DNA of 64,000 nt from Megascapheus bottae (lineage: Eukaryota; Chordata; Mammalia; Rodentia; Geomyidae), in assembly GCA_024803745.1 (NCBI GenBank), contig JANJXV010000020.1, positions 20,872,777 to 20,936,776 of the forward strand, read 5' to 3'. A model generated the notes under the pieces. It saw only the letters and a program-made list of their open reading frames with translations, had not been told where the DNA came from and did not search any database. Both the position numbers and the translations under genes were made by a program. Numbering within the stretch: the stretch's first letter is position 1; each line of letters opens with the position of its first letter. Below, piece after piece: positions 45,885 to 55,654 of the stretch.

Positions 45885-46035
45885 AAAAGATGAGGGGCAG
45901 GGGTGGGGAGGGAAATGGGGACCAAGACATGAGAAAGGGTATCAATGTTTGTGATGCAATGCACCTTCTATCTGGTGAATATAATGTAACCCTTCTATTA
46001 ATTACAATAAAAATATATGGAAAAAATTCCTAAAT
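45885..46035 (+). mobile_element. LINE-1 3' tail
   Basis: G-rich start ('gatgaggggcaggggtgggg'), 'gcaccttctatctggtgaat', 'taacccttctattaattaca' and AATAAAAATA. The fourth L1 3' end of the cluster. Confidence 0.88.
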
Positions 46036-46440
46036 AAAAAAACAACAACAAAAAGATAATTTCTCTTTGAAATCAATGTTTTCTTTTCCTCTTAATGTCC
46101 CAATCACCATTCCCTTGTGGAGCTCTATATCACCAAGATCTGCGATGTTATATTTTCTTCTATGAACATTGCTAGACTGTGAATTATATTCCTTCGAATC
46201 CTGTTCTCAATTCAATTGTAGGTGAGACTGAACCAAAGTGAAATCACAGGAGATCTGAAGAGAGGAAGTAAAGTAACCAACAATATATTCTGAACATCAC
46301 TGATGACTAGAGGCCAGGAGAGGCAAGGGAAGGCTAGACTCTCAACTTGGATGGACTGAAAACTGCCTTGTGGATTAGGAAAGCATCCTCTACCTGTCTG
46401 GGAAGGCATTTCTAGAGATAATCAGAGCATAGTACAACAC
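46036..46440. other. Unassigned sequence
   Basis: No gene or recognised repeat. Confidence 0.45.
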
Positions 46441-46712
46441 ACATTTGAATAGATTATAGGGGGTGGGGACCTAGAAGGGACCCTCTGGTGGGAGGAAGTA
46501 GGTCACTTCAGGCATGTCCTTGGGTGACCTGCCTTTACCTGGTCCCCTTTTGTCTACCATGAGTTGAACAAGCTCTGTCTCCCAGCCTCCTGCAGTGATG
46601 GTGTTCTGCTTCCCTGCAGGCCCAGAAACAAGGAACCAAAGTGACTATGAACTAAACCATTTGAAACCATGAGATAAAATAAATAATTCTTCTAGTTTAA
46701 TACTTTTTTTCA
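46441..46712 (+). repeat. MaLR-type solo LTR (ERVL-MaLR relic)
   Basis: 'ctctggtgggaggaagtagg', 'ggcatgtccttgggtgacct', 'gcctttacctggtccccttt', 'ggtgttctgcttccctgcag' and 'gtgactatgaactaaaccat', followed by an AATAAA region, fit MaLR LTRs of the ORR1/MLT1 kind. It is a long-dead LTR with no internal coding sequence beside it. Confidence 0.7.
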
Positions 46713-46954
46713 GATATTTAGGCCAAATGAGATGGGGGGGGAAAAACATGTAATCTCATTTTATTCCACTTTAGTTCTGATTCATTGTGATATCCATGGA
46801 AACTACAAATGGCATCCATTGTAGCTCTTCTCCAAGTTTGCTGATCAGCTCCTAGCCCGCCCAGTGAGGACATTCTTCTTATCTTTCCACTCTCTTCTTC
46901 AGACATAAACTTTCCCCAACCCCTTCTATAATTGTGCAAATCTAATTTTTATTT

Positions 46955-47145
46955 GGTTTTACTAAGGTTTGAAATCAGAGCCTTGAACTTTTGAGGCAGA
47001 CTTTTCATCATTTTTAGCCTTGTTTCCATCTGGTTCCCCTCCTTTAGTTTTTTTCTTGAATAACATCTGTTGATTTCTGCTTGATTTCCCTCCAGGCTGG
47101 TCTGAACCATGATCTTCCTCATTTAAGCCTCTTATAAAATAGCTG
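46955..47145 (-). repeat. Degenerate antisense dimeric SINE
   Basis: 'ggtttgaaatcagagccttg' at the right-monomer end and 'ggctggtctgaaccatgatc' followed by 'ttcctcatttaagcctctta' at the left-monomer end. The middle is poorly preserved. Confidence 0.45.
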
Positions 47146-47204
47146 ATGTGCGTGTTTATGATAAATTTCTTTGAAAATTCTGCTTAAAAAAAAAAAAAAC
47201 CTAG

Positions 47205-47425
47205 GGCCAAGAGCAGAGTCTACTGGTAGAGAATTCACCTAGAATGTGTGAAGCCCTGGGTTTGATTCCTCAGTGCCACATACATAGAAAATGCCAGAAG
47301 TGGCGCTGTGGCTCAAGTGGCAGAACGCTAGCCTTGAGCAAAAAATGTCCCAGGACAGTGCCCAGTCCCTAAGTTCAAGACCCAGGATTAGCCCAAAAAA
47401 AAAAAACAAAATAAAACAAAAGCCT
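47205..47425 (+). repeat. IDL-Geo dimeric SINE
   Basis: 'gggccaagagcagagtctac' head, box B 'gggtttgattcc', linker 'gccacatacatagaaaatgc'. The right monomer keeps the 'gagcaaaaaatgtcccagg' form. The tail is poly-A followed by (AAAAC)n. Confidence 0.9.
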
Positions 47426-47498
47426 AACTAGTATATCTGATGCAGTCTCCATATATATTACATTATGACAACCAACAAAGCTCTCTGAGGAAGTACAC

Positions 47499-47531
47499 TT
47501 GTTCTACAAAAGTATCCCATAGGATTTCAGC
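47499..47531. repeat. 33-bp segment duplicated at 48937-48969 (likely source)
   Basis: Begins 'ttgttctacaaaagtatccc' and ends 'aggatttcagc'. The same 33 bases recur without a mismatch about 1.4 kb downstream at the end of an antisense SINE. Here the segment is embedded in unassigned sequence. Confidence 0.9.
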
Positions 47532-47649
47532 CTGTTTGAATATTCCCAACTTCCCTAGGAAAATTTATGTTTTATTTCATAAATTAATATGTTTCTATGA
47601 CATAGAAACCCTCAGCCTAATTGTGATAAAGTTCTAAATACTAAGTCCC

Positions 47650-47707
47650 AGTGATTGTAAATAGAGATTCCCTCCTTGAGTGATTGTAAATAGAGATTCC
47701 CTCCTTG
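47650..47707. repeat. Perfect 29-bp tandem duplication
   Basis: Two identical units, 47650-47678 and 47679-47707, each starting 'agtgattgtaaatagagatt'. With no mismatch, the duplication is recent. Confidence 0.95.
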
Positions 47708-47839
47708 AACACTTGTATGTTAAACTTGTCATTTAAAATATGATGTAAAAATCAACGTTAATAAATTCTTTAAAAACAAATAAAATAAAACATGCTTTTC
47801 AAAGACTAGTAGCCTATTTCAAAGTATATGCCACCTACT

Positions 47840-48065
47840 CAGTCAATTTAATAAACATTTATTTAGCACCAACTAAATGCAAGACATTATGTACAGCCTT
47901 AGGGGAGATATAAAATGAGAAAGGTATGGTCCTTACCCTTCAGAAACTCATAATCTAAACACATACATTAGCCACTCTGAAAGGAGGCAGATGGTGATAA
48001 GTGCTGTAATAGAAGCACTTACAATGTGCTAAGGAGGCTGGGAGAGATTAATTCTAAGAGTGGAG
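47840..48065 (+). repeat. Ancient mammalian interspersed repeat, family uncertain
   Basis: 'ataaacatttatttagcacc', 'aactaaatgcaagacattat', 'ggtatggtccttacccttca', 'gataagtgctgtaatagaag' and 'gaggctgggagagattaatt' follow a widespread old mammalian repeat pattern (aaatatttattgagcacct, tgccaggcactg, ggagcttacagtctag, gataagtgctatgatag). I do not assign the family. Confidence 0.55.
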
Positions 48066-48936
48066 TAATAAAACACCTTAGTAAATGTATCTTTCACTAC
48101 ACACCAAGAAAGTCTTTTATGGCCCAAGCCAAAGCATGCATTTCTTTGAGGAATACCAGAGCTTATTCAAAAAAAAAAACCTAATAGATGTGGGCTTTTG
48201 TGAGCAAGAACAGAACTACAATGGAAACAGAACTATCTATTCGTGTCTTCCACTACAAATGGAAGAAATCTGTGGGTCTATTTATTTAAGGAGCTCTCAG
48301 TGTATTTAGAAGAGACCAAACATGGTTCTACCTGCAAATGCATGTCCATTCATAATATTCCTTTTCAGTTCACTTGTGAGACTAAAAGCAAGTCTCTGAA
48401 ATGGTCTGTCTGGAAACAGGAGCTATAGGACATTTCAAAGAAAATAGCTCAAAAAAGAATAAGGCAAAGAAAGCTTTTTTCTTTCCTAAATTTTAACAAG
48501 AAACAACTATAACATCACAATCAGTTGACACCCACTTTAAATGGCTATATTTGAATGACTGAATAAAACTAGTGATACTAAATGACTTTCTCTAGATACC
48601 ATGTATATTTATTAGGTATGGATATGCTAGATGTGTGCCCAGCTTACAGCAGAGAGACAATAAAAGTGAAAGCACAAAGAAGTTCATGCAAGTCTGTCAT
48701 TAAAGGATCAACCTATAGAATCTGTCCTGTTATTTATAAGTCAACAGTATGCTCTATACACAAAGAAGAATCACTCATTAAGACATTAACAACATCTTAA
48801 AATAAGGGATTCCTTATGTAATAAGAAAACTTATATGATAAGCTGTTTTTACAAAACTTAACCATTTTCTTAATATTTATTTATGAAGAACTATAAACCA
48901 ATGAAAGGGGTCAAGAAGTTATTATTATTCTTGTTG
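48066..48936. other. Unassigned AT-rich sequence
   Basis: No gene or recognised repeat. Overlapping short frames at 48085-48428 show no motif. Confidence 0.5.
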
Positions 48937-48969
48937 TTGTTCTACAAAAGTATCCCATAGGATTTCAGC
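48937..48969. repeat. Copied 33-bp patch at a SINE end
   Basis: Identical to 47499-47531. It lies between an (ATT)/(TTG)-rich tail and the 3' end of the antisense IDL-Geo SINE, where other copies have the 'gccagtcctggg' end of the right monomer. Confidence 0.9.
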
Positions 48970-49142
48970 GGGTTTGAGCTCAGGGCCTGTGCATTGTTTT
49001 TAGGCTTTCTCAAGGCTAGCACTCTACCACTTGAGCCACTGCACCACTTCTGGTTTTTTCTGTATATATGGTATAGAGGAATCGAACCCAGGTCTTCATG
49101 CATGCTTAGCAAGCACTCTACCACTAGGCTAAACTCCCAGCC
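48970..49142 (-). repeat. IDL-Geo dimeric SINE with altered 3' end
   Basis: 'ttgagctcagggcctgtgca', 'tctcaaggctagcactctac', 'ggaatcgaacccaggtcttc' and 'aagcactctaccactaggct', then 'ctcccagccc'. The last ~13 bases of the right monomer are replaced by the copied patch. Confidence 0.9.
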
Positions 49143-50196
49143 CAACATTTCTAAAAGCAGTTTTCCTGGATGAATATTCATGTCAGAAAGCAATCATCAT
49201 GTTGTGACTTTAGTTAAAGCTCATCAACACATCCCCTCCAAAGAAAGGTTTTGTTTATATGAAATCCCGAATCTGCTTTAGAGAAAGCAGGAAATCGATG
49301 TGGAAGTATCCATAACCTTAGTGCCTACTCATCTCTCTGAGCATTCTCTACTTCCATTATTCTATATTGCCTGGATGTTCAATCACTTATTTTCTAATAT
49401 CACCTTCCTTTATAGTTTCGGATCTAAAACTATTCTAGTCTTAAAGGGGGAAAATTCATTGCTAATGATACATTACTATAGTTTTTTTTTTCATTTTTCC
49501 TTTTCTTCTATTGTAACAAGCAGTTTCCAAAAGCTGTTGCTACTTTTTCACCAGTTCCACTACTTAATGTATTTAATCTGACCTTTGAACTATGTAATGC
49601 CATTGTACTAAAATATTCTCAGTGTTTACTCTCCTAATCAGATTTGTTATAAAGAGAATGCATTCTTCTAATTCCAATACTGTTTCTTCATCAGAAGTAA
49701 TTTCATTCCAATTTCTAATATTCGTTTCCTAAGAAGAGGGTTCTGTCAAAATAACTCAAAGCTTCCAGTTGTCCTTATATTTAATCTGATATTCAGGAGA
49801 TGGTAATGTGATTATCTAATTCATAAGTTTGGGAAGAAAATTGGACTTACTGATCCTACTGCTAATTCTTCTTTGAGTGCAGCTCTCTGCAAAGAGCTTG
49901 TATTCTCTGAATTTTGACACTAAGTATAACCATTTGGGCTCCCATACTGGCCTAGGTAAATTCAGCTTTGGTTACCAACAAGTTAATAATTTTTCTAGAG
50001 TCCTGTTAACAAGCCTATTTGGATCTCATGTGCCTTCTGCTGAAGTGAAAAGACAAAAGAAACAGAGTTGTTATTTGTATGCCCTTATGTGTTCTTTATA
50101 TCCTTTATTAATTTGTACAAATTTGAGATAAAGACAGGGGGACCTCCTCTAGGCCTCAACAATATTTTGTCCTTGAAATCATCTCTTCTTATGGTT

Positions 50197-50199
<3 letters not shown>
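49143..50199. other. Unassigned AT-rich sequence
   Basis: No gene or recognised repeat. Confidence 0.5.

Positions 50200-50276
<77 letters not shown>
50200..50276. repeat. (TA)n(TG)n compound microsatellite
   Basis: About 15 TA units (50200-50230) run into about 23 GT units (50231-50276). Confidence 0.96.
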
Positions 50277-50277
<1 letters not shown>

Positions 50278-50365
50278 TGCATTTCCTGGTACTTCTCTTT
50301 TGCTTCTTTCTTTACTGTTTATATATATATTATTTATTTCATTCATTTATTTATTTATATTTTGA

Positions 50366-50576
50366 TTAGTCATTGGGCTTGAACTCTGAGTCTAGGCATT
50401 GTCTCTGAGCTCTTCAGCTCAAAGTTATTGTTCTAACACTTGAGCCACAGTACCATTTTCAGTTTCCTGGTGGTTAATTGGAGATAAGAGTCTCATGGAC
50501 TTTTGTGTCCAGGCAGGCTTTGAAGTGTGATCCTCAGATCTCAGCCTCCTGAGTAGCTAGGATTATAGGTGTGAAC
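50366..50576 (-). repeat. B1-like/Geo dimeric SINE
   Basis: 'gggcttgaactctgagtcta', 'gctcttcagctcaaagttat', 'ttaattggagataagagtct' and 'tgagtagctaggattatagg'. A perfect 14-bp TSD, TATTTATATTTTGA, lies at 50352-50365 and 50577-50590. The SINE's own A tail is short or lost. Confidence 0.93.
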
Positions 50577-50840
50577 TATTTATATTTTGAATTATTTTCT
50601 CTGAATAAAGGTAAAGTAAACATTCTCTTTGTCTTTCTTTCCCACAATCCATTTCACTCTAGACACACATGCACACATATAGCTATATAACATATCATAA
50701 AATTATTAGATATGTCACATATGTCTGTATACCCTGTGTTATACATTTATAACACATATATGTATAGATATATATGGGTTCATGTAAACACATGAATGCA
50801 CAGTCTGATATGAAGTATCCCACAAAATAATGATTATGGG
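50577..50840. other. AT-rich low-complexity sequence
   Basis: TA-rich runs around 50670-50780. Nothing else seen. Confidence 0.5.
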
Positions 50841-51038
50841 GGCCGGGAGTTTGGCCTAGGGGTAGAGTGCTTGCCTAGCATGCACAAAGACCGGAGTTCA
50901 ACTCCTCTGTACCACATACATAGAAAAAAGCCGGAAGTGGTGCTTAGGCTCAAGTGGTAGAGCTCTAGGCTTGAGAAAGTCCAAGGACAACGCTCAGACC
51001 CTGAGCTCAAGCCCAGGACTAGCAAAAAAAAAAAAAAA
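50841..51038 (+). repeat. IDL-Geo dimeric SINE
   Basis: 'ggccgggagtttggcctagg' head, box B altered ('ggagttcaactcc'), linker 'ccacatacatagaaaaaagc', right monomer and a 14-base A tail. The flanks 'aatgattatg' and 'aatgattgtg' form a short TSD. Confidence 0.92.
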
Positions 51039-51044
51039 TGATTG

Positions 51045-51215
51045 TGTTGGGGCCTTGTTCCCCAGCTAGTGATACTATCTGGAGATGTTCTAGGAATTTG
51101 AGCAAGTAGTAGTAGCTGGCAGATAGATGACTAAAACCTCTGAAACTCTGAATTAAACCTTTCTTGGTTTAAGCTGTTTATGCCACAGTAATAATGAAAG
51201 TAACTATTATAGAAA
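51045..51215 (+). repeat. MaLR-type LTR 3' end
   Basis: 'ctctgaaactctgaattaaa', 'cctttcttggtttaagctgt', 'ttatgccacagtaataatga' and 'aagtaactattatag' match the end of MaLR LTRs (aactgtgagccaaaataaac, ctttcctcctttaagttgtt, cacagcaacaaaaagtaact). Confidence 0.65.
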
Positions 51216-51800
51216 ATTGGTGACCAGAGTGAGGTTACTCATAAGTAACCTGGCTATGTTCTTCTTTAGGTTAAGGAATTAGTTTGTGAGGGGAATTTAG
51301 AATAGCTCAAAAAGTCCTACATTTTCATAAACAGAGCTAAGCAGGTGGATTTGATATGGGCTCCGATGATCAAAATGTCAACAGGAATACAGACAGTGAA
51401 GTCCAAATTCCTGAGTTTTCAGATGGGAACATGGATAGTCTTAGGAACTGGACTAGATGAGGCAAAATAATTGTCTATATTTGTCCTTTTGCTGAGACTA
51501 TATAAGAGGCTAACTTTAAAAGACTAACTAGTTTAATAGAGGAAATTTTGAGAGCATAGCTTTAAGGCCATGGCATGATTATTGCTATCTGTGTTCAGTC
51601 ACGTTTAGAAAGATAATCAGGAGAAAGATTTTAAAACATACAGTTTGGTCAGAAAAGGAGTTCAGTGAAAGTTGTAGATAAGGATGAGGTCAATATCAAA
51701 GACATTAGTGTTCTTTTTACAGGAGTTCACAGCTAAAAGTTACTCCAAAAGGAGACATGGAACTTGAACTTTGAGCTGCTAAGACTATGAGAACTCCCAC
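51216..51800 (+). repeat. MaLR-type internal region, decayed
   Basis: 'aaaattggtgaccagagtga' directly after the LTR fits the start of MaLR internal sequence (aattggtaccagaagtgggg). Further on, 'ggcatgattattgctatctg', 'tgttcagtcacgtttagaaa' and 'cagtttggtcagaaaaggag' are consistent with it. No open viral frame remains. Confidence 0.55.
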
Positions 51801-51801
51801 G

Positions 51802-51925
51802 TTTTTTTTTGTTGCTTTTGGTCAATCATGGGACTTGAATTCTGGGCCTGGGTGCTCTCCCTGAGCTCTTTAGCTCAAGGCTAGTGTTGTTCTACCTCTT
51901 GAGTCAAAATGCCACTTCAATTGAC
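51802..51925 (-). repeat. SINE right (Geo-type) monomer
   Basis: T-run, 'gggacttgaattctgggcct', 'gagctctttagctcaaggct' and 'tacctcttgagtcaaaatgc'. Only the right monomer is present, inserted at the end of the MaLR-like region. Confidence 0.75.
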
Positions 51926-52084
51926 ATTTTTTACATCATCAAATGGATGAGAATCCTTTACATCAGGGGAAAAATGTTATGATATGATCATAAAATGTCA
52001 CTCAAAAAGGCACAAGCATTGAGGACTTGGTATGCAACTGAGGGAACTGTCTTGGGAGTACTTGGAAATTCAAGAAAAGTAACC
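51926..52084. other. Unassigned sequence
   Basis: May be a continuation of the MaLR-like region on the far side of the SINE. Not resolved. Confidence 0.35.
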
Positions 52085-52990
52085 AATATTCAAGCTTAAA
52101 AAATGGGCAAATGGACTAAATAGAGTCTTCTTAGAAGAACTAAAAATAACCAATAGATACATGAAGAAATATCCATTACTTCTGGCCAAAAAGGAAACAC
52201 AGATCAAACCAACACTGAGATCCATCTGATCACAGTTAGAATGGTTATCATCAGAAATAAAATCAACACTAGATGTTGGTGTGGATGTAGATAAAAGGAA
52301 ATCCTAGTACACTATTGGTAGGAATGGAAGTTTGTTCAACAACTCTCAAAAGAAGTATGGAAGATCTTCAAAAAACTAAACATAGACCTACCCTATGATC
52401 CAGCAAAACTAGGGCATTTGTGAAAAGTTTACAGTAAATCCAGCCACACAACAATGTTCATTGAAGTACTATTCATTATACCAAGGTGTGAAATCATCCA
52501 GACTCCCCTTAATGGATGAAGGAATAAAAAATACATATACGAAGTAAAATATATAAATGATGGCATGCAAATACAATGAAATTTTACTCATGTATTAGAA
52601 AGAATGACACTACATCTTTTACAAAAAGAATGGATGGACCCAGGGAAAAAAACCACATTAAGTAAGTCAAGCCCAGAGAAGCAAAGGAAGACAAATAAAA
52701 GAAGTTAGAATTAATTTATAAATATACAAGTAAACATACAAAGATCTCAAGAAACAGAACCCTCAATGAATCAATAATAAGATTGTATGCAAGTGCACAC
52801 AAATGTATTAATCAAAATATGGTACTTGCAAGGGAGAATTCAAATGATGTAATTCCTTACAAAACTAAGTCATAATCCAACAGAGTGAATACCAAAAATC
52901 TGGCATTAAGAAGGTATAAAGTGTGGTCAAGAAGAATGAAGAAAAGAAATGGGGGGATATGAAGTCATAATATTTAATACATATGCTACA
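52085..52990 (+). repeat. Old LINE-1 ORF2 end and 3' UTR
   Basis: 'aaaaaatgggcaaatggact', 'acagttagaatggttatcat', 'tgttggtgtggatgtagata', 'cctatgatccagcaaaacta', 'aatggatgaaggaataaaaa' and 'cacattaagtaagtcaagcc' follow the L1 ORF2 C-terminal order. Many indels, no frame. It belongs to an older subfamily than 44590-45462. Confidence 0.82.
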
Positions 52991-53003
52991 ATATTAAGAA
53001 ACT

Positions 53004-53150
53004 TGATCTGGGTGCAGTGGCTGTAATCCTAGCTACTCAGGAGGCTGAGATTTGAGGATCATGGTTCAAAACCAGTGCAGGCACTAACATCCTTGAGATT
53101 TTTATCTCTAATTAGCCACCAGAAAACTGGAAATGGCACTGTGGCTAAAA
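53004..53150 (+). repeat. B1-like SINE, 3' truncated
   Basis: 'ctgggtgcagtggctgtaat', 'aggaggctgagatttgagga', 'ctaattagccaccagaaaac' and 'ggaaatggcactgtggctaa', then it stops a few bases into the right monomer. Confidence 0.85.
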
Positions 53151-53491
53151 TAAAATAGTCAGTCTTCAAAAGCTAGTTAAAAAATTCTCATCAACATATA
53201 TGACACAACATTCATAGTAGTTGAAAGAGTTACCACTTCATTTCAAGAAAACACGTTCAATACTATAGAAGAGATAAGTAAAAATTGTGGAATATACTTT
53301 GTAGCCCTTCTCAGAGTACTGAAAAAAGGTGTTTTAAATTGTTAAAATAGTTTATGAGTATCTATTATTTAAAAACCTATTATGTAATTATAAATTGTCA
53401 AATCAGAACCTAATGTTTTGATTTTTCATAATCACTTGCAGTTTTAATACCATAAATATATTGGAAAAAAGAATAATAAAATTGTTATATC
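53151..53491. other. Unassigned AT-rich sequence
   Basis: Nothing recognised. Confidence 0.45.
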
Positions 53492-53686
53492 TGCTGGAGT
53501 TTGGCCTAGTGGTAGAGTGCTTCCCTAGCATGCACGAAGACCCTGATTCAATCCTAGGTACCACATACATAGAAATAAAGCCAGAAGTGGTGCTGTGGCT
53601 CAAGCGGTAGAGCTCTAGCCTTGAGGAAAGTCCAAGGACAGTGCTTAGATCCGGAGTTCAAGCCCCAGGACTGGCAAAAAAAATAT
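53492..53686 (+). repeat. IDL-Geo dimeric SINE
   Basis: 'ggagtttggcctagtggtag' head, shortened box B ('gattcaatcc'), linker 'ccacatacatagaaataaag', right monomer 'agaagtggtgctgtggctca' to 'ccccaggactggc' and A tail. Confidence 0.92.
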
Positions 53687-55372
53687 TTAGTTTGGATTAT
53701 GCAAGATGTTTAAATGCAACTGAAATCAATGTATATACATGTACACAGATGTATGTGTGTATGTTTACATATACATATGTACATAGTTTGATATAATTCA
53801 CATCATAGTGATCCCTTGGAGAACTGATTGAAAATATGAAGTTAATTCCAAATTCATTGATTAACAATTCTATTTTCCACAAAGAGAAAATGATGAAAAT
53901 GAAGATGACAACCAAGATATGAGGGCAGAGCATGAGTCTCCTGTTTGGATGGGCTTAAATTCATTTCACAATATGATTTCTATTCATCATAAAACTAAAT
54001 TCCTAAGTTTAAAGAAATGTTTGTCATACTATGACAGCAGCCTCTAAATAATCTTATTGGATCCCAGAACAGCACATTCCAACTTAAACTCTACATTGCC
54101 TGACAGGTGGATAGCCACGGATGCTTATATTGACAAGGATTAGGAGACTATCTTGGAATTTCTTCATGTAGCATCTGAGGTCCGAAAGCAGAAACTTAAT
54201 TACTCACATCATTGTAATTTTGTCCCTCTAGGACTTTCTATTTTAAGTTATGAAATCTTTTGACAAATAACAAAATTTTTATTGCTAAAAGTAGTCAGAA
54301 AACTCTTAAGAGAATTTTCAGAGTTAAGAGATTCAGAGAACATGATTTACAAACGTGGCTAGATAATACTAAACTTAGTCTGTTAATAGTACGCATTTTG
54401 TGAAGTTACTTCTCTTATAAATATGTACAAAAATTGTTAACATACACAAAATATATTGTTTCAGTTTTTGTCAGATTGATATTTCTAAATCCTGAAGCAA
54501 GTACTGATTCTGCTTGCTAATTAGACAGATTCCCACATTTTGTGCTTAGGAACAATTTTAGACATTGGAAAGCCCAGGTTTCATCTAGATTTCACTCCCT
54601 TCAGGGAATTCAGTCTTGAGTTTAGTCCAAAAAGGACTGGTGTTAGTCATCACAGCTCATTTTTCATAATGCTAGTTAATGTTTGAACTACAGAGTTAAG
54701 CATGAAGAATGAATAAACAAATTGGACTTGCCAGACCTTGTATCACCAGTCAGAGCCACAAGGTAGTGGAACCACAACAACAACAACAAAAGAAAAAGAA
54801 AAAGAAAAAAAAAACAGTTGATGTATCAACATCCCATTGGTGGGAAAACACTGTATATAGCATAGCATTTAGAAACAGAAACAATGACCTCTGCCTCCAT
54901 TTACCCCATGTGAAGAATGAGACAGGAATCTGACAGGAAAGTACTTCCATACATCCCTTCCACGGTTCACTCTGATCTCTACTGCAGAAAATACATGGGG
55001 ACTGCTGACAATATCACATGCTAAATTCATTTTGTGCTTTGGTGGGCATGATTTGTTCTCTTGACAAGACAGGAATTCACTAGGGACACAAATGAGACTG
55101 TTACGCTCATTTTATTCTCCTTGTGTGTTAAAACAGATTGAAATGCCAAAACTGGTGGGATGGGGTGGCACAAATAATTAGTTACTAGACCACTAGGTCT
55201 TAGTTAGATCAGAGGGGATTTAGCAGGCTGCTCTTAGTAGGCAGAACTTTTTAATACACAACAACAGATACAAAGCAAACATAAATATACAAGCTGCTAT
55301 AAAAATAAACTTAAAATAGTAAAATAATGAAAGTTATGAGAAAAATAAAATAGAAAACCAAAATTAATCCTT
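53687..55372. other. Mostly unassigned sequence
   Basis: No gene. A CAA/A-rich tract at 54771-54815 ('caacaacaacaacaaaagaa') could be the tail of an unrecognised retroelement. TG/TA-rich text lies at 53725-53785. Confidence 0.45.
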
Positions 55373-55385
55373 CCAAATAATATTT

Positions 55386-55575
55386 TTTTTCTGCCAGTGC
55401 TGGACTTGAGCTCAGGGCCTGAGCGCTGTCTTCGGACTTTCTCAAGGCTAGAACTCTACCACTTAAGCCACAGCACAACTTCCGGCTTTTTTCTATGTAT
55501 GTGGTATGGAGGAATGGAACCGGGGTCTTCGTGAATGCTAGGTAAGCACTCTCCTAGTAGGCCAAACTCTAGGCC
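55386..55575 (-). repeat. IDL-Geo dimeric SINE
   Basis: 'ttgagctcagggcctgagcg', 'tctcaaggctagaactctac', 'ggaatggaaccggggtcttc' and 'aagcactctcctagtaggcc'. A perfect 13-bp TSD, CCAAATAATATTT, lies at 55373-55385 and 55576-55588. Confidence 0.95.
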
Positions 55576-55654
55576 CCAAATAATATTTATATGTCTTTCT
55601 TTTGGGGAAGAGTAGAGAGATTCCCAGCAATTATTTTAAGTAGTGCCATCCCAG

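Noticed and set aside
50200..50276. Coding potential of the frames across the TA/TG tract
   Set aside because: The translated Tyr-Ile and Cys-Val repeats simply reflect the microsatellite.
51216..51800. Intact endogenous retroviral genes
   Set aside because: The MaLR-like internal region has no open frame of note. MaLR elements are non-coding or long decayed, so only a relic is annotated.
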